Assembly (NCBI GenBank): GCA_020051015.1
Contig: JAGVJQ010000033.1
Span: 1 to 58,200 of the forward strand
DNA: 58,200 bases
Direction: 5' to 3'
Source: Gammaproteobacteria bacterium
GTDB taxonomy: Bacteria > Pseudomonadota > Gammaproteobacteria > UBA1113
The translations under genes and the position numbers were made by a program. How positions within the stretch are numbered: the stretch's first letter is position 1; the number at the start of each line of letters is the position of its first letter. The notes beneath the pieces were generated by a model. That model saw nothing but the letters and a program-made list of their open reading frames with translations, did no database searches and was not told the DNA's origin. Shown here piece by piece: positions 28,386-37,980 of this stretch.

Positions 28386-28404
28386 GGGCGTATTGCATAC
28401 GCCC
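28386..28404 (+). terminator. Hairpin terminator GGGCGTAT-3nt-ATACGCCC (copy 2)
   Basis: An 8-bp stem with loop TGC, 17 bases after murA and followed by TTTAATG. It abuts the stop codon of the convergent GtrA gene. The stem is identical to those at 5920 and 50568. Confidence 0.65.
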
Positions 28405-28405
28405 T

Positions 28406-28786
28406 TTAATGTTTAAACGTCCATTGCCGATTTCCAGCAAAATTCCACAGTAAAACCAATCCAGTCGTAATAATTTGCGCGATAAAGTAATGCATATGTA
28501 ACTTGTTAACACCAATATACATAAACAATGCATTAAGAGCCGTTCCAACGGCGGCTATACTGTAAAATTGCCATAATGCTTCACGATGACGCTTGGCACT
28601 TTTGAAAGTAAAGCGGTGATTCATATAATAACTGACCATGCTGCCAATAATACAGCCAATACTCGAAGCGATGAAAGGTTGCATATGTGTTAATTCAACC
28701 AATGTAACCAATACGATATATTGTGAGGCGGTGGCACAGGCTCCTACCATCGAGTAACGGGCAAATTGAAGGGTAATATGTTTCAT
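28406..28786 (-). CDS. GtrA-family small membrane protein
   Basis: 126 residues with four predicted membrane helices and family features (FARYSMVGACATASQYIVL; SYYMNHRFTFKS; WNFAGNRQWTFK at the end). GtrA-type proteins are proposed flippases for polyprenyl-phosphate sugars. No glycosyltransferase is adjacent here, unlike the second GtrA at 42221. Confidence 0.88.
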   Translation of the reverse strand: MKHITLQFARYSMVGACATASQYIVLVTLVELTHMQPFIASSIGCIIGSMVSYYMNHRFTFKSAKRHREALWQFYSIAAVGTALNALFMYIGVNKLHMHYFIAQIITTGLVLLWNFAGNRQWTFKH

Positions 28787-28845
28787 GTAAGTTTTTTTAT
28801 ACCTTAAACGATATCTTTGGGAACGGTTGATGTTCCTACTTTGCG

Positions 28846-28908
28846 GAGCAAAAAAGGCTCGATTTTCTTTACGCTATTATCGTGCTTGAAAATCGAGCCT
28901 TTTTGCTC
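28846..28908 (-). terminator. Long stem-loop after pfp
   Basis: The arms GAGCAAAAAAGGCTCGATTTTC (22 nt, 28846-28867, split here as GAGCAAAAAAGG + CTCGATTTTC) and its complement at 28888-28908 pair with a single-base bulge around a 20-base loop. It lies 10 bases beyond the pfp stop; the arms carry A/T runs on both strands, so it may work bidirectionally. Confidence 0.6.
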
Positions 28909-28917
28909 TCAGCTTAG

Positions 28918-30171
28918 CTAAATATCAAACGTTCCTAATTTTTTTGTTATTAATTCTAATCGTAATGTGATGTAAGCGGGCAAACCATTTTTATAAGGAG
29001 GATAATCTTCTCCCATGATTAATGGTTGCAAATAATCACGACCAGCACTAGTAATGCCAAAACCATTTTCACTAATATAATGACGCGGCATTTTCTGTTC
29101 TATATTAGCAACGCTAGCTAAAGTAGTTTCACCAATTTTCCAACGATAAGGATTATTTGATTCACGTACAATAGTAGGCATAACAGCATTTTTCCCAGCC
29201 AACGCAAATTCAACAGCAGCTTTTCCTAATTCATAAGCTTGTTCAACATCTACTTTAGAGGCGATATGGCGAGCTGAACGTTGTAAATAGTCGCAAACTG
29301 CCCAGTGATACTTATAACCTAAATTGCTCTTGATTAATTGAGCAATCACCGGTGCAACACCGCCAAGTTGGGTATGGCCAAAGGCATCTTTCAAGCCTGC
29401 ATCTGCAACAAATTTTCCTGCTTCATCTTTGACCCCTTCGGATACCACAACAGTACAATAACCGTAGGTTTTGACGCAACGATCGACTTCAGCCAAAAAA
29501 GTCGCTTGGTTTAATGGAATTTCAGGAAATAAAATAATATGTGGGGGTTCGCCAGTATATTCACTAGCCAGTCCTGCCGCCGCTGCAATCCAACCGGCAT
29601 GGCGTCCCATCACTTCCATGACAAATACTTTGGTTGAGGTTTCAGCCATGGATGCGATATCTAATCCAGCCTCACGAATTGAAACAGCCACATATTTTGC
29701 AACCGAGCCAAATCCAGGACAATTGTCAGTGACTGGCAAGTCATTATCAATCGTTTTAGGGATTCCGATGCAGGTTAATGGATAACCTTCTTTAGCTGCC
29801 ATTTGAGCGACTTTATTAGCTGTGTCTTGTGAATCGCCACCGCCATTATAAAAGAAATACTGGATGTCATGAACTTTGAATACGTCTAATAAACGCTCAT
29901 ATTGCACTTTATTTTCTTCTAAACCTTTCAGTTTATAACGACATGAGCCAAAAGCCCCACCTGGGGTATAGCGTAATGCGGCAATTTCAGCGTCGGTTAA
30001 CAGATTAGTGTTATATAAATCTTCTGTTAATGCACCAACGATACCATTACGGCCAACTAATACATTTTGAATTTTATCTTTATGTTTGCGTGCCGTTTCT
30101 AGTAAGCCGCAGGCAGAAGCATTGATAACGGCCGTAACACCGCCTGATTGTGCATAAAAAGCGTTAGCCAT
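28918..30171 (-). CDS. pfp: Diphosphate--fructose-6-phosphate 1-phosphotransferase (PPi-dependent PFK)
   Basis: 417 residues. The phosphoryl-donor loop reads NGGGDSQDTANK (residues 109-120): the Asp in the fourth place of GGGDS corresponds to the PPi-PFK hallmark (GGDDS rather than the ATP type GGDGS). The catalytic TIDND (140-144) and MGRHAGW are present. Pfp interconverts fructose-6-P and fructose-1,6-bisP reversibly with pyrophosphate. A plausible promoter lies at 30258-30286. Confidence 0.9.
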   Translation of the reverse strand: MANAFYAQSGGVTAVINASACGLLETARKHKDKIQNVLVGRNGIVGALTEDLYNTNLLTDAEIAALRYTPGGAFGSCRYKLKGLEENKVQYERLLDVFKVHDIQYFFYNGGGDSQDTANKVAQMAAKEGYPLTCIGIPKTIDNDLPVTDNCPGFGSVAKYVAVSIREAGLDIASMAETSTKVFVMEVMGRHAGWIAAAAGLASEYTGEPPHIILFPEIPLNQATFLAEVDRCVKTYGYCTVVVSEGVKDEAGKFVADAGLKDAFGHTQLGGVAPVIAQLIKSNLGYKYHWAVCDYLQRSARHIASKVDVEQAYELGKAAVEFALAGKNAVMPTIVRESNNPYRWKIGETTLASVANIEQKMPRHYISENGFGITSAGRDYLQPLIMGEDYPPYKNGLPAYITLRLELITKKLGTFDI

Positions 30172-30257
30172 GGTTTAACTCCTTGCGATTTGCGGTTAAG
30201 ATATAGGCGCGGATGTATCGCGCTAGGCCAGAATAAATGCAATTTATTGCCGCGCAA

Positions 30258-30286
30258 AGTATACTTCAAATCATTTCAATTCACAA
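30258..30286 (-). promoter_or_regulatory. Candidate sigma70 promoter of pfp
   Basis: On the reverse strand, -35 TTGTGA and -10 TATACT are separated by 17 bases, about 90 bases before the pfp ATG. The divergent gene at 30302 must start within or near the same stretch. Confidence 0.45.
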
Positions 30287-30301
30287 TTAAGGGTAAGATA
30301 G

Positions 30302-30955
30302 ATGCTGAAACAATTGTTTAAGGGAATTTTAAACATAGTATTCTTGCGTGGCGGGCCGCAAGAATTGCCCTATTCGCCACTGGCATTAATTTGCTTGATT
30401 GTTGGCGGCATACTGATTGCCTTTGTAGCCTCGGGTAAACATGTTGTATTGTTGATTAGCAATATGGCATTTATGTTGGCAATGGTATGGGGATTGTTAT
30501 ATCTTCTCAAAAAACAAGATCGTTATATTCAAACCTTGATTGCATTAGTGAGTTGTGGCTGGGTTATGTCACTACTTTTTCTTATTTTCTGGTATGGAAT
30601 GCTTCTCTTGACAGCCGTAAGTGGTCATTTAAAGGGCGTGTCGATGAGTAATTTGACAGCTATTTTTTCGTTGGAAATTAAAAAAGATACCTTACCTGTC
30701 ACCGTTGATATCATTCTGATGCTAGGCATTCTGGGATTGTTAGTTTGGAAATTCTTGATTGATATTTTCATTATTCGACAAGCGACAGAATGGCGTGTTT
30801 TACGCGCGATTGGATTTATTTTATTATTAAACATTGTTCCGGCACTGGTACAAAAGAATTTTATTGAGCCACAAATGACCCCTAAAACAGCAGTCGTTAA
30901 ACCAATCTCGACGCCATCGACGACACCAAGTAATATTATTCCATTAAACAAGTAG
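30302..30955 (+). CDS. Multi-pass membrane protein of unknown function
   Basis: 217 residues with about five hydrophobic segments (LALICLIVGGILIAFVA; NMAFMLAMVWGLLYLL; ALVSCGWVMSLLFLIFWYGM; IILMLGILGLLVWKF; AIGFILLLNIVPALV) and a Thr/Pro-rich tail. The layout resembles the YIP1-like membrane proteins found in other gammaproteobacteria, but I cannot name a family. RBS GGGTAAG precedes the ATG. It lies 19 bases upstream of mpl, so the two are probably co-transcribed. Confidence 0.75.
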   Translation: MLKQLFKGILNIVFLRGGPQELPYSPLALICLIVGGILIAFVASGKHVVLLISNMAFMLAMVWGLLYLLKKQDRYIQTLIALVSCGWVMSLLFLIFWYGMLLLTAVSGHLKGVSMSNLTAIFSLEIKKDTLPVTVDIILMLGILGLLVWKFLIDIFIIRQATEWRVLRAIGFILLLNIVPALVQKNFIEPQMTPKTAVVKPISTPSTTPSNIIPLNK

Positions 30956-30974
30956 ATCTTAGGATGTGAAGCAC

Positions 30975-32345
30975 ATGAATAATGCAAACAGAAATATCCA
31001 TATCTTGGGCATCTGTGGTACTTTTATGGCTGGTATTGCCGTATTAGCAAAAGCAGCTGGTTTTCGTGTAACAGGTTCTGACGCGCAAGTTTATCCGCCG
31101 ATGAGTACCCAACTGGAAGAACAAGGAATTAAATTAATCGAAGGGTATGATCCACAAAATATTCCACAAGATATTGATTTAGTTGTTATTGGTAATGCCA
31201 TGTCACGTGGCAATCCATCTGTTGAATATGTCTTGAATAACAATATCCCTTATCAATCAGGCCCAGAATTTTTAGCTGATGCTTGTTTACGAAAACATTG
31301 GGTTCTTGCTGTGGCAGGTACTCACGGCAAAACAACAACGTCTAGTATGTTAGCGTGGATTTTAGAATCTGCAGGATTAAAACCAGGCTTTTTAATTGGC
31401 GGAGTGCCGGGTAATTTTCCTGTTTCAGCACGTGCAGGGGAAGGGCAACATTTTGTTATTGAAGCCGACGAGTATGATAGTGCGTTTTTTGATAAACGCT
31501 CCAAGTTTTTACATTATCGTCCACGAACCTTAATTTTGAATAATTTAGAGTTTGATCATGCGGATATTTTCGGCTCGTTGGAAGATATTAAAAAACAATT
31601 TCATCAATTGGTACGTACCGTACCAGGAAATGGTTTAATTATCACACCAAGCCATGAGCATGAAATTGCTGATGTATTAAAACGAGGTTGTTGGACCGAG
31701 GTGGAATATATTGGCGATAAAGGTCAATGGCAAGCCAAAGATATTGCTCCCGATGGCAGTCGATTTTCAGTATTTTATCAAGAAAATCGTGTGGCAGAAG
31801 TAGCATGGGCATTATTAGGCATGCATAATATTTATAATGCGTTAACTGCCATTGCTGCAGCACATCATGTTGGCGTTAAGCCTGAAGTTGCCGTTTCGGC
31901 ATTATGTCATTTTGTAAATACCAAACGTCGTATGGAAATTAAAGGTGTAGTAAATAACATTACCGTATACGATGATTTCGCTCATCATCCCACTGCAATT
32001 GCAACCACCTTAGGTGGCTTGCGTAATAAAATTGGTAAACAATCACGAATAATTGCGGTACTTGAATTTGGCTCTTATACAATGAAAAGCGGAGTGCATA
32101 AAGATACCGTATTAACTAGTTTGGATGTAGCAGATAAAATTTTGTTCGCCCGGCCTGAGGGCGAAAGTTGGGGCTTAGAGAATATTGTTGCAGCATCCAA
32201 TGGCAAGGCACAAGTTTTTAATAATGCTGAACAAATCGTATCAGAGTTAACAAAAATTGCAGCGCCTGGCGATCATATCGTCGTTATGAGTAATAAAGGT
32301 TTTGACGGTATCCATGAGAAAATATTGAAAGAGTTAGCAAAGTAA
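30975..32345 (+). CDS. mpl: UDP-N-acetylmuramate:L-alanyl-gamma-D-glutamyl-meso-diaminopimelate ligase Mpl
   Basis: 456 residues from the ATG at 30975; an upstream GTG (30966) is one base from the AGGA box and so unlikely. N-terminal Rossmann-like domain (IHILGICGTFMAGIA), ATP-binding loop AGTHGKTTTSS, EADEYDSAFFDKRSKF and the C-terminal DDFAHHPTAI are Mur-ligase features specific to Mpl. It recycles the murein tripeptide onto UDP-MurNAc. Confidence 0.95.
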   Translation: MNNANRNIHILGICGTFMAGIAVLAKAAGFRVTGSDAQVYPPMSTQLEEQGIKLIEGYDPQNIPQDIDLVVIGNAMSRGNPSVEYVLNNNIPYQSGPEFLADACLRKHWVLAVAGTHGKTTTSSMLAWILESAGLKPGFLIGGVPGNFPVSARAGEGQHFVIEADEYDSAFFDKRSKFLHYRPRTLILNNLEFDHADIFGSLEDIKKQFHQLVRTVPGNGLIITPSHEHEIADVLKRGCWTEVEYIGDKGQWQAKDIAPDGSRFSVFYQENRVAEVAWALLGMHNIYNALTAIAAAHHVGVKPEVAVSALCHFVNTKRRMEIKGVVNNITVYDDFAHHPTAIATTLGGLRNKIGKQSRIIAVLEFGSYTMKSGVHKDTVLTSLDVADKILFARPEGESWGLENIVAASNGKAQVFNNAEQIVSELTKIAAPGDHIVVMSNKGFDGIHEKILKELAK

Positions 32346-32379
32346 TGATAATAAATAATGTTTTTAAAAATTTTAGACC

Positions 32380-32667
32380 CTAATTTATATTTTTTCCTGT
32401 GAGGTAACCGAGTAGTGCCGAGATTATTCCACTTGCAATAGTCATACTCCATTTTTTATCATCGGGAGTAGAACTACTGCTAAAAAGCATATATCCACAA
32501 AAGATAAAGGCTGCGACAATAAAAAGTGTAGCTATAACAAAAAGTACAATATCCTTGATTCGTCTGATACATGCATCGTGAGGATTTTCTTCTTGGGCCG
32601 AAGTAATACTCAAGCTTAAGTTGCTATTATTAGCAACTTCATTCAAATCAATTTTGGATTCTGACAT
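32380..32667 (-). CDS. Small two-helix membrane protein
   Basis: 95 residues: a polar N-terminal ~38, a transmembrane helix (IVLFVIATLFIVAAFIFCGY), a short Ser/Lys loop and a second helix (ASGIISALLGYLTG). Its start overlaps the stop of the ribbon-helix-helix gene by one base (TAATG), so the two are co-translated. No family is recognised. Function unknown; a toxin or membrane-effector partner of the RHH protein is possible but not shown. Confidence 0.7.
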   Translation of the reverse strand: MSESKIDLNEVANNSNLSLSITSAQEENPHDACIRRIKDIVLFVIATLFIVAAFIFCGYMLFSSSSTPDDKKWSMTIASGIISALLGYLTGKNIN

Positions 32668-32882
32668 TACAGCCCCACAATTTCTTTAATAATCTGTTGC
32701 TGCTTATTTACAACCCCTAAATGATTGCCTCGAGCTTTCTCTTCAACAGCTACTTCCATAAGTGCAATGGACTTTCTCAAAATCTCACTTTTAGATGAGT
32801 GCATTTTTTCTGCCATTTCATCAAGAGTGTCATTTAATTCGACGGAAACATCCAATGATAATCTAACATTACTACGGCTCAT
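32667..32882 (-). CDS. Ribbon-helix-helix (CopG/Arc-type) regulator
   Basis: 71 residues. NVRLSLDVSVELNDTLDEMA followed by HSSKSEILRKSIALMEVAVE matches the beta-strand/helix/helix RHH DNA-binding fold. RHH proteins act as dimers and often repress their own operon. An inverted repeat TGTGTAAG/CTTACACA overlapping the -10 lies 14 bases upstream of the ATG, which fits autorepression. Partner gene: the small membrane protein downstream. Confidence 0.82.
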   Translation of the reverse strand: MSRSNVRLSLDVSVELNDTLDEMAEKMHSSKSEILRKSIALMEVAVEEKARGNHLGVVNKQQQIIKEIVGL

Positions 32883-32895
32883 ATTAAACCTCTTT

Positions 32896-32930
32896 TGTGT
32901 AAGTATTACTTAATTCTTACACATAGTATA
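32896..32930 (-). promoter_or_regulatory. Operator/promoter of the RHH-membrane protein pair
   Basis: A perfect 8-bp inverted repeat TGTGTAAG (32896-32903) / CTTACACA (32916-32923) lies between the RHH start and a reverse-strand -10 TATACT (32925-32930). Transcription would start inside the repeat. No good -35 is visible. Confidence 0.6.
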
Positions 32931-33108
32931 GCTAATAACATTTCAAATAGCTAATTCATTCTCCATACCATCCATGGTCCGAGACGCCCTTCAAATCAGG
33001 CAGTAGCTGGTTTTGAAAATCTTAATGCGGAAGGCATGAGTTGGATTATTGTATTCTTTATTTTATTTAAATAAAAGTACCGCGTGGATTTTTATGTAAT
33101 GCAACGAG

Positions 33109-33176
33109 GTAGCCCGGGACAACGTCCCGGGGGTGCGAATGTTTCACGTTGATCCAGGGACGTTGTCCCGGGTTAC
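33109..33176. repeat. CCCGGG-centred nested inverted repeat
   Basis: The arms GTAGCCCGGGACAACGTCCC (33109-33128) and GGGACGTTGTCCCGGGTTAC (33157-33176) pair 19 of 20. The left arm is also a small hairpin itself (CCCGGGAC-AAC-GTCCCGGG when extended). The right arm includes the stop codon of the LssY fusion gene. A relative is at 47297. Confidence 0.75.
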
Positions 33177-35221
33177 GATTTAGGCTTAATAAAAATCACA
33201 CCACCATCCCATTCATAGGCCGGAATAGTTGGTGGACGATGTGTTGGCGGATAATAAACAATTTTTGTTTTATGTGAATTACCAAAAATCATTAACTCTT
33301 CAATTGGTGATGGCAAATTAACAAATTTTGATTGGTAATAGCGGCTTTGCCAAAATTTGTGAGGGTGTGGCGCTTGATATTCAATGGTTCCAATCCAAAG
33401 CGGCGTAGTATTATCGGTTAGTGTAATCTTGGATGGCCACAATTGTAGTAACACCATTTGTTTAATCCCAGTCCCTTTTTTAGTAGCAACCAATGTCGGT
33501 TTTTGCCCTAAATAAAGCGGTTGTAAAAGTGGTGTTTTCTTCTGTTTATCGTGCGAAGAAAGATTATTGATCGTGCTGATAATGCCGGGTTTAGGTTGAA
33601 TTTGCCACCCTTGTTTTTTGAGTGCATCAGTAATATCAGTTAAATTACCAAGCCATTGTACATTCATAATTTGTACTGGCTTGCCAATGCGATTCGAACG
33701 ATAAAGTGGCTGTGATGTAGTTGATTGTTGCCACCAATTACTTTGTGTGATGTGATATGTTGGCCAAAAAGGAGTGAAGTTAGCGATATAATCACGATAA
33801 TTTTGTAGCATTTGAACGCTCCACGCTAACATAAGCGTGACAAGAAAAATCGTGACAAATTTACCAACCGCTAATGGATATACGACATGGCGTCGAAAAG
33901 AAAGTGTTACCAATAATAATACCCAGATGCCACATAATACTCCCGCAATAACATCAGTTATCCAATGTATCCCTAAATAGAGTCGTGAAAAAATAATTAA
34001 CGTACATAAACTGATGAGGCTGTAATAAATCATTTGTCGTCGTAGTGGAATTGCCATTGGTCGCGTTATGATGACGCCAAAAAAACCATATAATGCAATG
34101 GTCAGTGCGGCCTGACTGCTAGGAAATGAATTGCCAGTAATAATTTGTACCAATCCACTTGGGCGAGGATAAAAAATTAAGACATTGCTCAAACCAACAA
34201 TGCCAGCAACTAATACGGGTCCAAGCAACCAATGCCAGGCAATTTGCCAATGGCGCTTAAATAGCAACCAAAGTAAGCTAACAAACATCGCGGTTACTAA
34301 TACGCCATGTGCGCTTAATAAGGCAATTGCTACGAATATATGAGTCGCAATACTCTCATGAATATTCATTAATAATTGGTGTGTGGGTTGATTAAGTGCG
34401 GTGATCATTCCTTGATGCAATGTACTTAACGCACTCCAAACACTAATAGCAGAAATGACTAACCAACCTAAGAAAATGGTAAATTGACTATGGCTTTGTG
34501 GATTGGCTGGATCATGTAACCAATGACAAAAATGCCTTAAAACAGGCTTGTTTTGTACTGCCAACCACAAACATTTAATCATGTAACTAATAAAGCGCAA
34601 TAGTAATGCGATGATCCATTTAATTAACCACATTGATAACCACAAAATAATCAACGCAACAACAACGGAAATTAAAAAGCGTGTAGCGGTAGCAGGCTCA
34701 AGCTCTTGTGATGCGGCGCCGATTAAAATGCCGGGCAACATATAAATGGGAGCCCAAAATGTACTAGCAATAATACTAGCAGAGTAAAATCGCACAATGG
34801 GCATTTTCATCATGCCAGCAACAATGGGGGTGATAGGGCGCATTGGGCCAACAAATCGACCTAGAAAGACACTCTTGCGACCATGACGATGAAAAAAGTC
34901 CTGTGCTTTGGCTAGCCAAATTGGATAACGTCGGAAAGGCCACATTTGTGGGATACGATTATTAAATCGTGAACCAAGATGATAACTGACAATGTCACCA
35001 ACAAAGGCGCCAGAGATTGCCCAGATAAAAGTGGAGGTAACGGGAATAATTTGCGCGCCGACTAAGGTTCCGATAGCGCTCATGATAATGGAGCCTGGAA
35101 CAATAAGCCCAACAACTGCCAAGGATTCGCTCATGGCAATTAAAAATGTAATAACACCTGCCCAACCCGGGTGTAGGTGTATCCATGTGATGAGTGGTTT
35201 TAGCTGGTCAATCCATTCCAT
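33173..35221 (-). CDS. DedA - PAP2-like - LssY_C fusion membrane protein
   Basis: 682 residues. Residues ~20-200 are a DedA/SNARE-associated lipid-scramblase-type domain (SESLAVVGLIVPGSIIMSAI; FLGRFVGPMRPITPIVAGMM). Residues ~250-440 form a PAP2 phosphatase-like membrane domain. Residues ~500-682 are the LssY C-terminal domain known from Legionella. In PAP2 the C3 motif SRLYLGIHWITD (nucleophile His419) is intact, but the C1 Lys is Asn346 (N-x6-RP) and the C2 PSGH is PSSQ (Gln370). Normal acid-phosphatase chemistry is therefore doubtful. It lies 21 bases downstream of lipA and may share its transcript. A role in lipid or undecaprenyl-phosphate handling is inferred from the domains. Confidence 0.88.
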   Translation of the reverse strand: MEWIDQLKPLITWIHLHPGWAGVITFLIAMSESLAVVGLIVPGSIIMSAIGTLVGAQIIPVTSTFIWAISGAFVGDIVSYHLGSRFNNRIPQMWPFRRYPIWLAKAQDFFHRHGRKSVFLGRFVGPMRPITPIVAGMMKMPIVRFYSASIIASTFWAPIYMLPGILIGAASQELEPATATRFLISVVVALIILWLSMWLIKWIIALLLRFISYMIKCLWLAVQNKPVLRHFCHWLHDPANPQSHSQFTIFLGWLVISAISVWSALSTLHQGMITALNQPTHQLLMNIHESIATHIFVAIALLSAHGVLVTAMFVSLLWLLFKRHWQIAWHWLLGPVLVAGIVGLSNVLIFYPRPSGLVQIITGNSFPSSQAALTIALYGFFGVIITRPMAIPLRRQMIYYSLISLCTLIIFSRLYLGIHWITDVIAGVLCGIWVLLLVTLSFRRHVVYPLAVGKFVTIFLVTLMLAWSVQMLQNYRDYIANFTPFWPTYHITQSNWWQQSTTSQPLYRSNRIGKPVQIMNVQWLGNLTDITDALKKQGWQIQPKPGIISTINNLSSHDKQKKTPLLQPLYLGQKPTLVATKKGTGIKQMVLLQLWPSKITLTDNTTPLWIGTIEYQAPHPHKFWQSRYYQSKFVNLPSPIEELMIFGNSHKTKIVYYPPTHRPPTIPAYEWDGGVIFIKPKS

Positions 35222-35242
35222 ATTTAATGTTCCATTGGCTTA

Positions 35243-36199
35243 TCAGCTAACAGCTTCGCCAGCAGCTTGTTTGTCAGCATGATAGGACGAGCGAACCAGT
35301 GGTCCACTAGCCACATTTTTAAAGCCAAGCTTTCGGCCAACTTCAGCAAAATGTTCAAATTCAGCTGGTGTGACATACCTATCAACGGGAATATGATGAC
35401 GACTTGGTTGCAAATATTGTCCAATGGTTACCATGTCAACATCGTGAGCATGCAAATCAACTAACACCTGTTCAACTTCTTCATTAGTTTCACCTAAGCC
35501 AAGCATAATGCCTGATTTAGTAGCAACATCAGGATGATGAGCCTTAAATTGTTGTAATAATTTTAACGACCAATGGTAATCGGAACCAGGACGAACAGGC
35601 TTATATAAACGAGGTACTGTTTCAATGTTGTGATTGAATACATCGGGTAGCGTCTCGGTCATAATCTTTAATGCAATATCCATACGACCACGAAAATCGG
35701 GTACCAACACCTCAATTTTGATATCCGGACAAAGCTGGCGTGTTTCACGAATACAATCAACAAAGTGTTGCGCGCCGCCATCACGTAAATCATCTCGATC
35801 AACGGAGGTTATAACCACATAACGTAATTTCATTTGGGAAATCGTTTTTGCCAAATTAATTGGTTCATTGGGATCGAGTGGATCGGGGCGCCCATGTCCG
35901 ACGTCACAGAATGTGCAACGACGGGTACATTTATCACCCATGATCATAAAAGTAGCCGTACCTTTACTGAAACATTCAGGTAAGTTCGGGCAAGATGCTT
36001 CTTCACAAACGGTATGTAATTTGTTTTCACGCAAAATGGTTTTTAATTCGGCGACTGAATTATTAGCAGGGACACGAATACGGATCCAATCAGGCTTGGG
36101 AATATATTCTTTAGCCTCAATTTTAATAGGAATGCGAGCCATTTTATCGGCACCACGTTGCTTTATCGTAGGATCAATACGGGTAGTTGTATCGGTCAT
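35243..36199 (-). CDS. lipA: Lipoyl synthase LipA
   Basis: 318 residues; radical-SAM enzyme inserting two sulfurs into octanoyl groups on E2/GcvH proteins. The auxiliary cluster Cys set [12 protein letters not shown] and the radical-[11 protein letters not shown] motif are intact, as is the C-terminal RSSYHAD. It lies 51 bases downstream of lipB. Confidence 0.98.
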   Translation of the reverse strand: MTDTTTRIDPTIKQRGADKMARIPIKIEAKEYIPKPDWIRIRVPANNSVAELKTILRENKLHTVCEEASCPNLPECFSKGTATFMIMGDKCTRRCTFCDVGHGRPDPLDPNEPINLAKTISQMKLRYVVITSVDRDDLRDGGAQHFVDCIRETRQLCPDIKIEVLVPDFRGRMDIALKIMTETLPDVFNHNIETVPRLYKPVRPGSDYHWSLKLLQQFKAHHPDVATKSGIMLGLGETNEEVEQVLVDLHAHDVDMVTIGQYLQPSRHHIPVDRYVTPAEFEHFAEVGRKLGFKNVASGPLVRSSYHADKQAAGEAVS

Positions 36200-36250
36200 G
36201 GGCTGCTTACCTTTTAATTTATCATGTCAACTTGTTTCAGCATTGTAACA

Positions 36251-36874
36251 TTAAATTTCAGAATTTAAGATATGTTGTAAATGATTAACGAGTCGAGTGG
36301 TCACTTCGTCAATATTGACGCTGCCTATGAATTCCCGCAACTGTATCATACGGATGCCAGTTAGGCCACAGGGGTTAATGCGGCTAAAGGGCTCCATATC
36401 CATATCCAAATTAAATGCTAGGCCATGGTAAGAACAGCCGCGTCGGACGCGTAAACCAATTGAGGCAATTTTGGCACTATCAATATAAACCCCGGGCGCG
36501 TCAAGACGATTGGCTGCATTAACGCCATAGTCCGCTAAAGTGGCAATGATGGCATTTTCAATATGGGTGACTAAAGTTCGAACGCCAAGTTGGCGGCGAT
36601 CTAAATCAATGAGCACATAAGCAACCAATTGACCGGGCCCATGATAAGTAACTTGGCCACCACGATCGGCTTGTATTACTGGGATATCACCGGGATTTAA
36701 AATATGTTCTGGCTTACCATTTTGGCCTTGGGTATAAACGGGGGGATGTTGTAATAACCAGATTTCATCCGGGCTATTTTTATCTCGGGTATCGGTATAC
36801 TGCTTCATGGCTTCCCAAGTGGCATCGTAATCTTGCAAACCCGAGAAATGTTTAATTACTATATTTGAGTGCAT
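36251..36874 (-). CDS. lipB: Octanoyltransferase LipB
   Basis: 207 residues; transfers octanoate from acyl carrier protein to lipoyl domains. [13 protein letters not shown], Lys135 (AKIASIG) and catalytic Cys169 (NPCGLTG) are present. First gene of lipB-lipA. Confidence 0.98.
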   Translation of the reverse strand: MHSNIVIKHFSGLQDYDATWEAMKQYTDTRDKNSPDEIWLLQHPPVYTQGQNGKPEHILNPGDIPVIQADRGGQVTYHGPGQLVAYVLIDLDRRQLGVRTLVTHIENAIIATLADYGVNAANRLDAPGVYIDSAKIASIGLRVRRGCSYHGLAFNLDMDMEPFSRINPCGLTGIRMIQLREFIGSVNIDEVTTRLVNHLQHILNSEI

Positions 36875-36999
36875 TTGCCATACGCTTTAAAATTGAACAA
36901 TGCCGAATAGTACTGTACTTGGAGTAGAAAATGCAAGTGGCCTCTCACACATTGCCATTTCCCATGTAGGGTGAGTTACAACAAATTTCGCATTTTGAG

Positions 37000-37029
37000 G
37001 TGCGATGGGTATAGCGCTACTTATCGCAC
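37000..37029. repeat. Small stem-loop upstream of the hydrolase gene
   Basis: GTGCGAT (37000-37006) and ATCGCAC (37023-37029) enclose a TAGCGCTA palindrome. It lies ~56 bases before the ATG at 37086. No other feature is clear in the 36875-37085 gap. Confidence 0.4.
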
Positions 37030-37085
37030 TTTAGAGGAATACCAGCTATGATTATCCACAGCAACTCGATCGGATATAATAACGA

Positions 37086-37883
37086 ATGAAACAACAAATT
37101 TATTTTGCCCACGGGAATGGCTTTCCCAGCCCTTGTTATCGCAAGTTTTTTAGTTATTTATCACCAGATTTTGATATTAGTTATGTCGATAAAGTGGGAC
37201 ATCATCCTGATTATCCTGTAACCGATAACTGGGATTTTTTGGTACAAGAACTAATTCAAAATATTGAACAACAATATACACAACCTATTATTGGTGTCGG
37301 TCATTCTCTTGGCGGAGTCTTGCATTTTATGGCGTCATCACAACGACCAGATTTATATCGTGCAGTAATCATGCTGGACTCGCCAGTATTAAGTCGCACT
37401 AAATCAATTGCTGTTAAATTGATGAAGTGGGCAGGCTATATCGATAAAATTACCCCAGCCGCCCGTACGAAAAGTCGTAAAGAATCGTGGTCGAATGCAC
37501 ATGAAGCAATGACTTATTTACAAGATAAGTCATTATTTGCAACGTTTGATCCTGATTGCTTGCGCGATTACATTGAGCACGGGATGGAGCATAATGCACA
37601 GGGCGTACATTTAAGATTCAATCGTGAAATTGAATATCATATTTACCGTACGCTACCGCATAATTTAACTCGTTATCAGCATCGACGAGCGGTACCGACT
37701 GGGTTATTATATGGCAAATCTACCCATGTAGTGCGGCCTGGTGATCTTAAATATATGCGTTCGCGTTTACATATTCAAACCAAGTGCACTGAAGGTGGGC
37801 ATTTATTTCCATTTGAGCATCCTGCTCAAGCAGCAAATGATTTGAGGGTATTGATTCAGCATTTAAAGTGTAGCCAGGATTAG
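37086..37883 (+). CDS. Alpha/beta-hydrolase
   Basis: 265 residues. The oxyanion-hole segment HGNGFPSPCYRKF and nucleophile elbow GVGHSLGG (Ser about residue 79) are present; a late His in EGGHLFPFEHP is the likely catalytic base. The family covers esterases, lipases and lactonases; no substrate can be deduced. The next gene is fadE, 97 bases downstream, which loosely suggests lipid metabolism. No signal peptide, so cytoplasmic. Confidence 0.85.
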   Translation: MKQQIYFAHGNGFPSPCYRKFFSYLSPDFDISYVDKVGHHPDYPVTDNWDFLVQELIQNIEQQYTQPIIGVGHSLGGVLHFMASSQRPDLYRAVIMLDSPVLSRTKSIAVKLMKWAGYIDKITPAARTKSRKESWSNAHEAMTYLQDKSLFATFDPDCLRDYIEHGMEHNAQGVHLRFNREIEYHIYRTLPHNLTRYQHRRAVPTGLLYGKSTHVVRPGDLKYMRSRLHIQTKCTEGGHLFPFEHPAQAANDLRVLIQHLKCSQD

Positions 37884-37980
37884 CGTATCAAGGTAATACA
37901 AAAAAGAATGTAATTTGGATTTTAGAAAAATGTTGATATGCGCGTAATCCGGGAACAAATTTTAGTAAAGGAGCAACAAC

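Noticed and set aside
32940..33065. Possible gene remnant (frame reading SNQAVAGFENLNAEGMSWIIVFF) in the gap before the LssY fusion
   Set aside because: Short, no start codon or RBS, and no family I can recognise; not enough to call a pseudogene.
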